A stretch of DNA of 28,502 bases. It comes from a virus. Made by a program: the position numbers and the translations under genes. Position 1 is the stretch's first letter; each line of letters begins with the position of its first letter. Under the pieces are notes generated by a model. That model was not told where the DNA came from, did no database searches, and saw nothing but the letters and a program-made list of their open reading frames with translations. Below, one piece after another: positions 6,395 through 12,983 of this stretch. The DNA is taken from the IMG/VR virus record IMGVR_UViG_3300000234_000020, positions 1 through 28,502 of that record; one strand, written 5' to 3'.

Positions 6395-6954
6395 TGGATG
6401 CGCTCTCTAAAACCTTCATTCCCGGCTCCCTGGCATCCCAGGCGGTCAATACCGGCCACAGTATCGCAGAAACATTCGTCGGGGCCGATGTCATTGTGCT
6501 GGTTGATACCAGTTCCAGCATGCGCGACCGTGACAGGACAGACAAGTCACGCTATGAGCGCGCCTGTGATGAGCTTGCAAAAGTGCAAGCCAGCCTACCG
6601 GGTAAGATCGCCGTGCTGAGTTTTGGCGATATGGTTCTGTTCTGCCCGTCAGGCATACCCACCCAGCCATGCGGTATGACAAACTTTACCGGCGCTCTTT
6701 CTTTTGCCAAAGTCGCCGACATCGAAGGGATGAAATTTATCATCATCTCGGACGGTGAGCCCAATGATGAAAAAAGCGCCTTGCAGGTTGCCCGAACTTA
6801 CCAGAACAAGATTGATACCATTTTCATCGGCGGCGAAGGTGACGGCAGCGCGCGCTTTTTGGCGCAACTGGCAACGGCATCCGGCGGGCAGAGTATCAAG
6901 GATTTTTCAGCCAAGCAGTTAGAAATATCAGTGAAGGGATTACTCAATGCCTAA
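6394..6954 (+). CDS. Free-standing von Willebrand factor A (vWA) domain protein
   Basis: A protein of 186 residues covering a single vWA domain. The metal-binding MIDAS site is complete: D-x-S-x-S at 38-42 (DTSSS), a threonine at 96 or 99, and D120 in SDGEPND. vWA domains mediate metal-dependent protein-protein binding. Free-standing versions in phages have no agreed role. It is coupled to the pentapeptide-repeat gene by a TAATG overlap, which suggests that the two act together or are at least made in a fixed ratio. No transmembrane segment or signal peptide is present, so it is cytoplasmic. Confidence 0.85.
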   Translation: MDALSKTFIPGSLASQAVNTGHSIAETFVGADVIVLVDTSSSMRDRDRTDKSRYERACDELAKVQASLPGKIAVLSFGDMVLFCPSGIPTQPCGMTNFTGALSFAKVADIEGMKFIIISDGEPNDEKSALQVARTYQNKIDTIFIGGEGDGSARFLAQLATASGGQSIKDFSAKQLEISVKGLLNA

Positions 6955-7054
6955 CAGACCGATTTACCAGCAAAAACAGGATGACCAATCAGCCGCCATC
7001 GAGGAGATTTTAGCGGATTGCTATCCGGTCATCCAGCAACGCGCCGATGTATGA
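6947..7054 (+). CDS. 35-residue hypothetical peptide
   Basis: ATG at 6947 overlaps the end of the vWA gene by eight bases and has AAGGGAT upstream. The frame ends at TGA 7052-7054. The product, MPNRPIYQQKQDD followed by an acidic helix AAIEEILADCYPVI, is unrecognised. The same frame continues sensibly beyond the stop (see the pseudogene entry), so this may be the head of a broken or recoded gene rather than an independent peptide. Confidence 0.45.
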   Translation: MPNRPIYQQKQDDQSAAIEEILADCYPVIQQRADV

Positions 7055-7288
7055 CAGGCAGATGGTACGGCGCGTCAGGTGGATTTGATAGTTATTCGGG
7101 AGAGTATGATTATGAACCAGGTGGATTATCTCCAGCTTATCATCACACTATTTATGTTGCAAAATGATACGAAAAAACAATAGGCGTTTTTTCGGAGATA
7201 CGGAATAGAGACTTTATTACACCCGCTTGATGTAGAAATTCCAACCGAAAATGAATTTAATAAAAAACAGATAGCCGGAGATTGGTAA
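7055..7288 (+). pseudogene. Continuation of the 6947 frame through two stops; remnant or tiny genes
   Basis: In the same frame as the 6947 gene, 7055-7180 reads natural-looking sequence (QADGTARQVDLIVIRESM, then MNQVDYLQLIITLFMLQ) up to TAG at 7181-7183. From there 7184-7285 reads RRYGIETLLHPLDVEIPTEN and more, ending in TAA directly before the helicase ATG. Alternatives are a separate 23-residue hydrophobic peptide from ATG 7112 (GGGAG upstream), a 38-residue glycine/tyrosine-rich frame from ATG 7051 (ATGA-coupled) ending at 7167, and a fragment that lacks an obvious start. Decay of one 113-codon gene by two nonsense changes explains the common frame, but small separate genes cannot be excluded. 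Confidence 0.4.
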
Positions 7289-8776
7289 ATGCTAACCCAA
7301 CCCAAAACACTGGCCGATGAGTTGATAACAGACGGCCTATCTCAGCAAGACGCCGACGCGCTGCAACTTGCCTACGGGCAACAGCCTGATTTTGTGGCCG
7401 GTATGGCTGCTGTGGTGATGCTGCTTGCCCTCGACGAGATACCCGACCAGCGCCCGCCACAGGGTGAACCATGGTCAAGCATCTGGGATAATTGCTCGAA
7501 AGATCTGACGCGCAAAGGCGAGGCGTTTAGCGATTTCATCAAAACTCAGCCCCCCGATTTGGCCGCCGTCCTCGCGCAAGTTGTTGAGATGAAAGTCAGA
7601 AACAAACAAGCGTGGTGGTCATCCACCCTTACCGGCCAAAATGCGAACAAGAGCCCAGAGTTTTACATGAGCATCTTGGAGCATTTCGGTTATCGGTTTT
7701 CGCTCAATAAATGCACAGATACAATCGAGTGCAACGGCCATCCGATCAATGATTACATCGCTGCCGAGATACGCGCAAAGGTCAGGAGCGCCGGTATAAA
7801 GGATACTAAAGCGGTCGAAGATGCGTACACGGCGGCGGCATACAGGAAACGCTATCACCCTGTCCAGAACTACCTCGAGCGCCTAAAATGGGACGGTCAC
7901 GATCACATCACCACCCTTACCGGCTTTTTTGAAGATGACAAGCGCATATTCCCGGAGTTCTTGCGCCGTTGGTTGATTGGAGCGGTTGCCAAAGCCTACC
8001 GGCCTGTAAGGACGCGGGTATTGGTGCTTGACAGCGCTCAAGACATCGGTAAGAGTAAATTTGTCGAATGGCTTGCCCTACCGATGGAGGACTATTTCCA
8101 ACAGGGAAGCATCGCCCCGGATAACAAGGATCACCGCATTTTGCTTTTATCAAAATGGATCTGGGAAGTTCCCGAATGGGGAACGGTTGCCAGGCGTGCC
8201 GACCGTGAAGCGCTGAAAGCATTTCTCACCCAAACTTATATCAACGAGCGCGGAGCCTACCGCAAGTTCCAAACCTCCGGGCCTGCTCTGACTTCGTTCA
8301 TTGCGACCGTGAATAACGAAATGGGACTGTATAACGACCCTACCGGCTCTACCCGCTTTATGACCTGCTACATCACCAAGATCGATTGGAAGGGCTACAG
8401 GCGTACGATTGATGTTAATCAGATTTGGGCGCAAGCTTATGATTTATACGTCAACGGGGAGAGTTGGGAACTCGACGACGCAGAGACGAAACGGGCAGAC
8501 GAGATCAACAAAGAGTATCAGGTTATGGATTTAGTTGAAGAGACGATTGGGCAGCTTTTTGAGATCGAGCCAGATAACCACCTGCTGTGGTGTTCAAGCC
8601 TGAACATCATCAACCATCTGAAACAGAAGGGAGATCTCAAAGCCGGTATTGAGATTGACGTGCGCAAACTTGCATCAGCCCTTACCCGCATGGGCCTGCA
8701 AAAGCCGATACAGCGGAGCATCGCCGGGGTAAATGTCAGGGGTTACTACGGGATAAGCATAAAATATAACCCATGA
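7289..8776 (+). CDS. VirE-family phage replication ATPase/helicase
   Basis: A protein of 495 residues, GGAGAT upstream. The order is typical of VirE-type primase-helicase ATPases: a helical N-terminal part, YHPVQNYLERLKWDG at about 190-203, the P-loop (LVLDSAQDIGKSKF, GKS at 254-256), then W-I-W-E-V-P-E-W (about 289-296), R-A-D-R-E-ALKAFLT, and T-x-N followed by DPTGSTRF, matching the sensor/arginine region of the family. They act with a primase to unwind the phage origin. The first P-loop glycine is replaced by serine/alanine and an aspartate (D252) precedes IGKS, which is unusual. It is probably the partner of the PrimPol gene at 10868. The stop overlaps the next ATG (ATGA). Confidence 0.85.
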   Translation: MLTQPKTLADELITDGLSQQDADALQLAYGQQPDFVAGMAAVVMLLALDEIPDQRPPQGEPWSSIWDNCSKDLTRKGEAFSDFIKTQPPDLAAVLAQVVEMKVRNKQAWWSSTLTGQNANKSPEFYMSILEHFGYRFSLNKCTDTIECNGHPINDYIAAEIRAKVRSAGIKDTKAVEDAYTAAAYRKRYHPVQNYLERLKWDGHDHITTLTGFFEDDKRIFPEFLRRWLIGAVAKAYRPVRTRVLVLDSAQDIGKSKFVEWLALPMEDYFQQGSIAPDNKDHRILLLSKWIWEVPEWGTVARRADREALKAFLTQTYINERGAYRKFQTSGPALTSFIATVNNEMGLYNDPTGSTRFMTCYITKIDWKGYRRTIDVNQIWAQAYDLYVNGESWELDDAETKRADEINKEYQVMDLVEETIGQLFEIEPDNHLLWCSSLNIINHLKQKGDLKAGIEIDVRKLASALTRMGLQKPIQRSIAGVNVRGYYGISIKYNP

Positions 8777-9387
8777 AAATCTTGATTGCTTGTGAGTTTA
8801 CCGGAAGAAATAGAGATGCTTTCGCGGCTTTAGGTCATGAGGCGTGGTCTTGTGATTTATTGCCGAGCGAAACAAAGGGTAATCACTATCAAGGCGATGT
8901 GCGCGATATGCTCTCTGAAAAATGGGACATGATGATTGCACACCCCCCCTGTACTTTTCTTAGCTATGCAGCTAATCATGTTTGGAATGCACCTGGTCGG
9001 GCCGAGTTACGCGAAGATGCAATGAAGTTTTTTATGCTATTTGCTAACTCAAATATCCAAAAAATCTGTATTGAAAAACCGTTAGGCTATCCCGGCAAAG
9101 TATATCGAAAGCCTGACCAAATTATCCATCCCTATTATTTTGGGGATAGAGAACTAAAAAGGACTTGCTTATGGTTGAAGAATTTGCCTAAACTTTGGTG
9201 GTGGAAAGAAGATGATTTATTTGGCAAACGCACAATGACAGAATACCCGGAGCCAACATATATTGATAAAACTGAACGCGCAAAGAAAAGATATTTTTCA
9301 GATGCAAAGCATGGTGGACACGAAAGAAGCCGCTCGTTTGGTGGAATTGCTCAGGCAATGGCCGAACAGTGGGGCGGTAGCTGTTAG
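8773..9387 (+). CDS. Small cytosine-methyltransferase-like phage protein
   Basis: A protein of 204 residues. It begins with a Rossmann-like strand (MKILIACEFTGRNRDAF, cofactor-loop position) and has HPPC at 57-60 (the catalytic PC loop of C5-cytosine methyltransferases) and IEKP at 100-103 (ENV-like motif VI). It lacks the usual target-recognition domain and is about 100 residues shorter than complete enzymes, as in a widespread phage family annotated as DNA cytosine methyltransferase. Activity is therefore plausible but unproven. It is visibly richer in A and T than its neighbours and carries just one iterated GCCGGTA-type core, at its 5' end (8799, in the variant form TACCGGA), both suggesting recent acquisition. 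It overlaps the helicase stop by four bases. Confidence 0.75.
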   Translation: MKILIACEFTGRNRDAFAALGHEAWSCDLLPSETKGNHYQGDVRDMLSEKWDMMIAHPPCTFLSYAANHVWNAPGRAELREDAMKFFMLFANSNIQKICIEKPLGYPGKVYRKPDQIIHPYYFGDRELKRTCLWLKNLPKLWWWKEDDLFGKRTMTEYPEPTYIDKTERAKKRYFSDAKHGGHERSRSFGGIAQAMAEQWGGSC

Positions 9388-9436
9388 CCTCTGTTACTCT
9401 CTGTTACTCGTTTACCGGCTGTTTTGTTTACTCTAG

Positions 9437-9454
9437 CAGATATAACAGATAATA
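9437..9454 (+). repeat. 18-bp repeat with an inverted copy at 26004-26021
   Basis: CAGATATAACAGATAATA here is the exact reverse complement of 26004-26021. The same two noncoding regions also share CTGTTAGYCTCTGTTA (9381-9396 and 26123-26138) and CTGGGAGAG (9514-9522 and 26019-26027). See the findings. Confidence 0.7.
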
Positions 9455-9481
9455 GTGATTAAGAATTACAGTATTTATAAT
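9453..9481 (+). promoter_or_regulatory. Possible rightward promoter in the 9388-9568 gap
   Basis: TATAAT at 9476-9481 is consensus, but the best -35 (TAGTGA, 9453-9458, 17-nt spacer) matches only half. It would serve the small genes starting at 9569. The gap is AT-rich and contains tandem CTGTTACTCT units and the palindrome AGACTTGTTAGTCT (9502-9515). Confidence 0.35.
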
Positions 9482-9568
9482 ACTTTAGCAAACTCCATGT
9501 TAGACTTGTTAGTCTGGGAGAGCATAGTTTATCAGGCGCAAGAGCGCCGGTATAAGAGGGGATTTACA

Positions 9569-9751
9569 ATGGCAAATCAGAATAACTCACCCTGGAGTAT
9601 CAAGCATAACTACCTTGACCCGGTTGACGGCGTTATTCGCGCAATCAAACGCGAGTATGCCCAGGCCGACGAAACGCGCAAGGCTGAATTGAGATTGCGC
9701 AATCCTGACATTGATTTTGGCGATGGCAAAAAAGAAACGGAGACGAAATGA
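9569..9751 (+). CDS. 60-residue hypothetical protein
   Basis: Start at ATG 9569, with GAGGGG seven bases upstream; the longer frame from 9455 begins in AT-rich noncoding repeats. The protein is charged and has a helix around residues 18-42 (DGVIRAIKREYAQADETRKAE), ending in a lysine/glutamate-rich tail. No family is recognised. Its stop overlaps the ATG of the small membrane protein gene (ATGA). A 13-mer motif copy lies at 9540-9552, directly before its ribosome site. Confidence 0.55.
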   Translation: MANQNNSPWSIKHNYLDPVDGVIRAIKREYAQADETRKAELRLRNPDIDFGDGKKETETK

Positions 9752-9867
9752 CCACAGAACCGAAAGAGCGCGGGCTTGACGTTGGGCAAGGCATCCTTAC
9801 CGGCTTGATTATCATGCTGCCGGTATGGGTTGTTGTTGGCGCAATATTGGCTATTGCGTTCAAGTAA
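9748..9867 (+). CDS. 39-residue single-pass membrane peptide
   Basis: ATG 9748 overlaps the preceding stop by four bases, ensuring coupling. After a charged head (MTTEPKERGLDVGQG) comes one hydrophobic segment of about 22 residues (ILTGLIIMLPVWVVVGAILA) ending in FK. It should insert in the inner membrane. Small phage membrane peptides can be holin-like, superinfection-exclusion or sensor proteins. No lysis partner is nearby, so no function is assigned. Confidence 0.55.
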   Translation: MTTEPKERGLDVGQGILTGLIIMLPVWVVVGAILAIAFK

Positions 9868-9883
9868 CTAACTATAGTATAAT
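9854..9883 (+). promoter_or_regulatory. Rightward promoter with GTAACTAACTA in the spacer
   Basis: TATAAT at 9878-9883 is perfect and followed by AGGAGA and the ATG at 9906. A weak -35 TTGCGT (9854-9859) lies 18 nt upstream. GTAACTAACTA occupies 9864-9874, as in the other early promoters. It overlaps the end of the membrane-peptide gene. Confidence 0.5.
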
Positions 9884-9905
9884 CACGGATAGGAGAAACA
9901 AGGCA

Positions 9906-10133
9906 ATGTATCTATCCGATCAAGAAATAGCAGCAACGAAAAAGAAGCCGGTAGTGGTTTGTGCGCTCTCGCCTATCTGCCCACGATCCCCACGTTTGGG
10001 GCGGTTGGATGCGGGACGTTATCACCATTCGCGCACCCGAGGGCAAGAAGTTCGTTATGGCTCCCGACACACACTACCGGCGCTTTTGCAAATGTGGCGC
10101 AGAGCAAAAAGGACGCGGGGATGCGGCGGGTAG
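9906..10133 (+). CDS. Small hypothetical protein, frame doubtful after residue about 20
   Basis: ATG 9906 has AGGAGA at good spacing, so translation very likely starts here (MYLSDQEIAATKKKPVVV). The frame stays open for 75 codons, but its later part is arginine-rich and low in natural features, whereas the overlapping frame (see the next entry) looks more protein-like from about 9961. Either the two are overlapping genes or an indel near 9940-9960 has separated one gene of about 80 codons into two frames. Confidence 0.4.
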   Translation: MYLSDQEIAATKKKPVVVCALSPICPRSPRLGRLDAGRYHHSRTRGQEVRYGSRHTLPALLQMWRRAKRTRGCGG

Positions 10134-10152
10134 AAAGGTGGAGCCGGTATGA
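10009..10152 (+). CDS. Small Cys-containing protein coupled to the methyltransferase gene
   Basis: From ATG 10009 this frame gives 47 residues (MRDVITIRAPEGKKFVMAP, then HYRRFCKCGAEQKGRG). The frame is open upstream to about 9955, with a GTG at 9961 encoding SAHDPHVWGGW before the ATG, so the real start is uncertain. FCKCG could be half of a metal site. The stop overlaps the methyltransferase ATG (ATGA), arguing that this frame is translated. Confidence 0.45.
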   Translation: MRDVITIRAPEGKKFVMAPDTHYRRFCKCGAEQKGRGDAAGRKVEPV

Positions 10153-10860
10153 GAAGCGACTATACTTTGTATCATGGCGATTGTCTGGATATTTTGCCGA
10201 CGCTGGCAGCGCAGAGCATCCACGCAATCATTACAGACTTACCATACGGCACGACACAATGCAAATGGGATACGATTATCCCATTCCCTGACTTGTGGCG
10301 CGTGGTCAAGCACGTTCTGAAGCCGCACGGCGCATTTGTCACGACCGCCAGCCAACCGTTTACATCGTTGCTGATTTGCTCTAATCTGGATTGGTTCAGG
10401 TATTGCATGATTTACGAAAAAACCACTACCAACCGGTTTTCTTGACGCGCAAAACAGACCGATGAATGATTACGAGGATGTTTGTATATTTTCAGAAAAA
10501 CAAACTGTATATAATCCGCAAGGAGTTAAGCCGCAAACCAAGCCGCAAAACGAAGTATACGGAAAATTTAATTCCAGTTACATGACAACCGGCACAAATT
10601 ATCCGCGCAGAATTATTAGATTTAAGCGGGATAGCAACAAGGAACACCCAGCCCAAAAGCCATTATTTTTATACGAGTACCTTATCCGCACCTACACCAA
10701 CCCCGGCGAAACTGTGCTAGATTTGACGATGGGCAACGGCACAACCGGAGTAGCCGCAATCCAGACCGGGCGGCGCTTCATCGGGATTGAAAAAGACGCG
10801 GCTTATTTCGCTGTGGCAGGGCGCAGAATTGCCAACGCACAGCCGCCGCTATTCATCTGA
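10149..10860 (+). pseudogene. DNA N6-adenine/N4-cytosine methyltransferase, split by a frameshift
   Basis: The first part (10149-10445) holds the catalytic DLPYG at 30-34 (a DPPY-type motif IV) and TTQCKWD. The second part, in another frame, holds the AdoMet-binding region LDLTMGNGTTGVAAIQTGRRFIG near its end, plus HPAQKP. This is the beta-type motif order (catalytic first, cofactor second). Near 10427-10435 the reading must move by one base: the alternative frame continues as PTGFLDAQNRPMNDYEDV, exactly the family pattern after EKT. Removing one base restores a single protein of about 236 residues. The shift may be a real inactivation, a sequencing error or programmed slippage. Composition is AT-rich, and no GCCGGTA motif occurs from 10150 to 10930. 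Confidence 0.8.
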
Positions 10861-10867
10861 GGCCACT

Positions 10868-11737
10868 ATGACCATCTACTCACAGGCAAAACAGTTTGTT
10901 GACATGGGCGTGTCTGTCTTTCCCGTTCAATACCGGGGCAAAAAGCCACTTGTGCAACACTGGGAGCCGTACAAAGAGATTTTACCCACTGACGCCGATC
11001 TCCGCGCCTGGTTTCCGACCAATCTAAGAAACTATGCTATCTGTTTGGGCTGGCAACGGCTGGCCGTACTCGATTTCGATGATATGCAAACCTGGTACGA
11101 TTGGAACTGTTATCGGTTGGACTGCAAAAGTCACCCGCTGGATAATGCGTATGCGGTCAAGACAAGCCGGGGAGTGCATCTGTATTTCTTGCTGTTGGAG
11201 GACAGGAATAATCTCAAACTCCCAGGGATTGACTTCAAAACTCACGGATACGCAGTTGGACCCGGTTCGACACATCCTACCGGCCATGTGTATCAGGCAC
11301 TAAGCCCGCTCTACTTCCCAATCGTCGAGAGCCTGGCCGATGTTGTGCCGGCTGAAATGCTCGAGCAGGCCATCAGCGCGGATTACAAGCCGGTCACGCC
11401 GCTGAGTTGCGCAAGTGCGCCGGTAAGAGATTTATGGGAGTTAGTCGATAACCCCGCCCCCACTACCGGCGCTCTTTCACCGCTCGAAAGTATCAAGTCC
11501 ACATGGCGAATAGAGCAGTTTTTCCACGGCGCCAAACCTACCGGCAAGTTTTTGCGGGTGATTTGTCCGTTTCACGACGACAAAGAGCCGTCGGCATGGG
11601 TCAATCTTGAAAAGCAGCTATTCGGCTGCCACTCGTGCAACATGAAGCCGATGTCAGTTATCGGATTTTACGCCGCGATGTATACCGGCGGCGATATAAA
11701 GCAAGCCATGGAGCGAATGAGCGCGAAAAGAAAATAA
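10868..11737 (+). CDS. PrimPol-type phage primase with zinc knuckle
   Basis: Start at ATG 10868, with GAGG upstream; 289 residues. The N-terminal half is a bifunctional primase/polymerase (Prim-Pol) domain: FPVQYRGKKPL at 18-28, the catalytic acidic triplet LDFDD at 68-72 and SRGVHLYF at about 100-107, which matches the usual G-x-H histidine strand. The C-terminal part carries C-P-F-H followed by G-C-H-S-C (about 235-262), a CHC2-like zinc-binding motif. It should synthesise primers for phage DNA replication, with the VirE-type ATPase at 7289 as its helicase; in many phages the two are one polypeptide or neighbours, while here six or so small genes separate them. Confidence 0.85.
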   Translation: MTIYSQAKQFVDMGVSVFPVQYRGKKPLVQHWEPYKEILPTDADLRAWFPTNLRNYAICLGWQRLAVLDFDDMQTWYDWNCYRLDCKSHPLDNAYAVKTSRGVHLYFLLLEDRNNLKLPGIDFKTHGYAVGPGSTHPTGHVYQALSPLYFPIVESLADVVPAEMLEQAISADYKPVTPLSCASAPVRDLWELVDNPAPTTGALSPLESIKSTWRIEQFFHGAKPTGKFLRVICPFHDDKEPSAWVNLEKQLFGCHSCNMKPMSVIGFYAAMYTGGDIKQAMERMSAKRK

Positions 11738-11799
11738 GCAAACCAGAACCGGAGCCACAACGCGAGAACGATTTCAGATACATAGGTGATGTTTTTGGA

Positions 11800-11994
11800 A
11801 TGCGCACCTATCAAACCCCACACGCATACAAGACAGAGATAAAAACTCGGGGAATAGCGGCAAAGAATAAGCCAAACAGCCACAAACCTTTTTACCGGCG
11901 CATTGTCGTAAATACCCCAATGGCCTATATAATCAATGGCAAAGAGACCGTTATTCATCCCGCTTTGATGTATGATTTTGGACATATTTCATGA
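11800..11994 (+). CDS. Small hypothetical protein between primase and HNH genes
   Basis: From the only usable ATG (11800, AGGTGA ten bases upstream) it gives 64 residues, basic in the first half and ending in a strand-rich segment (RIVVNTPMAYIINGKETVI). The same frame is open upstream and reads protein-like residues (KISKPEPEPQRENDFRYIGD) from about 11730, so a non-ATG start shortly after the primase stop is possible. Its TGA overlaps the HNH gene start (ATGA). No family is recognised. Confidence 0.5.
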   Translation: MRTYQTPHAYKTEIKTRGIAAKNKPNSHKPFYRRIVVNTPMAYIINGKETVIHPALMYDFGHIS

Positions 11995-12260
11995 TCTTCC
12001 CCGACGCTGTAATTAAAATGTTGCAAAACGTCCTTGATCGCCGTGTTTGGTATCGGTCATATTATCTCCAGTCAAACCACTGGCGACACTTCAAAAAGCG
12101 GGCAAAAAAGCACTACGGTAACAAATGCGCCCGCTGTTTTCGCTACGGTATCAACGGCGTGGTGATCGATGTGCATCATTTATTTTACGGCAATCTTTGG
12201 CATGAGAAGTTAGAAGATGTGCAGCTACTTTGCCGGGATTGTCACAAGCGACAACACTAA
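11991..12260 (+). CDS. HNH-family nuclease-like protein
   Basis: An 89-residue protein. It has C-A-R-C at 46-49, the HNH core VDVHH-like IDVHHLFY (H62, H63), N68, and C-R-D-C-H at 81-85: two zinc knuckles around a histidine-metal catalytic site. The segment YYLQSNHWRHFKKRAKKHYGN before it is the typical lead-in. HNH proteins in phages nick or cut DNA, either for packaging (near terminase) or as homing or host-targeting enzymes. This copy lies at the end of the replication operon and not beside terminase, so the role is open. It is followed at once by the terminator at 12270. Confidence 0.8.
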   Translation: MIFPDAVIKMLQNVLDRRVWYRSYYLQSNHWRHFKKRAKKHYGNKCARCFRYGINGVVIDVHHLFYGNLWHEKLEDVQLLCRDCHKRQH

Positions 12261-12269
12261 AACAGAAAA

Positions 12270-12299
12270 CCCCCGGAGCATCGAATAGGCTACCGGGGG
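12270..12299. terminator. Bidirectional rho-independent terminator
   Basis: CCCCCGGAGC (12270-12279) pairs with GCT (12289-12291) and CCGGGGG (12293-12299), with one bulged A. The leftward RNA continues with TTTTCTGTTTT, a clear U-rich tail; the rightward tail is CTTTCCTT. It separates the rightward replication operon from the convergent leftward tail genes. Confidence 0.85.
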
Positions 12300-12850
12300 C
12301 TTTCCTTCAACAGGGAGGAGAAAGGAGAACAAGGCTCTTTCAGTATAGCAAAGAGCCGGTAAAAAGTCAATCTCATCTCATACACAATCAGGCCAGACGA
12401 TGCAACCTTTGTACCGCTGTTCGTCCATGCACCAGTACCAGCATTTGTATACAGGCTTAAGCTTGTACCGGCGCTCTGGATGCGGATACGCCCTGGTGTA
12501 GTTTGCGGTGTGCTGTTATCAGTAATTGGGCCAATGACAGATGACCACGCCATATCAGTAATTGTTGTGGCGGGGACAGGGGCGGGGATCGTGAAATAGG
12601 TCTGGCCACTTGTGCCGGTGTTTGGTTGTCTGAATGCTACCGATATTCCGCGCCCGTCTGATTTGTAACGGTAAATCGCGCCCGCCGGTACTGCGCTAAA
12701 AACGGTAGGCACGGCGGCATAATTGAACCACTCGGGCCAACCAAGCGGAAAAGCAATGCGGCTTATTGCCACGTCGGTTATTGCCGCGTTAGCAATCACG
12801 TAATCGGTATTGGTGATGATCGTGAGCAGGGTCGCCGCAACGGTTTGCAA
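12290..12850 (-). CDS. Putative distal tail/fibre protein, start uncertain
   Basis: A 186-residue strand-rich protein with aromatic and glycine-containing turns (EWFNYAAVP, GAIYRYKSDGRGISVAF), like phage receptor-binding or fibre-tip domains. No ATG exists in the first half. The listed start is TTG 12850; the frame is open to a CTG at 12880 just after a TAG, and the residues between (PGGAYKYGV) look coding. No good ribosome site is visible. The final 25 codons run across low-quality sequence and into the terminator stem, so the C-terminus may be altered. As last gene of the tail operon it is where host-range proteins usually lie. Confidence 0.5.
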   Translation of the reverse strand: MQTVAATLLTIITNTDYVIANAAITDVAISRIAFPLGWPEWFNYAAVPTVFSAVPAGAIYRYKSDGRGISVAFRQPNTGTSGQTYFTIPAPVPATTITDMAWSSVIGPITDNSTPQTTPGRIRIQSAGTSLSLYTNAGTGAWTNSGTKVASSGLIVYEMRLTFYRLFAILKEPCSPFSSLLKESPR

Positions 12851-12983
12851 GACCCCGTATTTATACGCCCCGCCCGGCAGCTAAACTATTCGGAGTAAGC
12901 CCGCAGGCGATAAGCAAGCGGGTTGGAAAAAATCAGGAAGGGAGAAGGTGAAATGATGAGCGATATTGTATTACTCCCATGCA

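Noticed and set aside
6947-7288. Alternative genetic code (readthrough of TGA or TAG)
   Set aside because: TGA, TAG and TAA all terminate clear genes elsewhere in the window, many in ATGA or TAATG overlaps, so general recoding is not supported.
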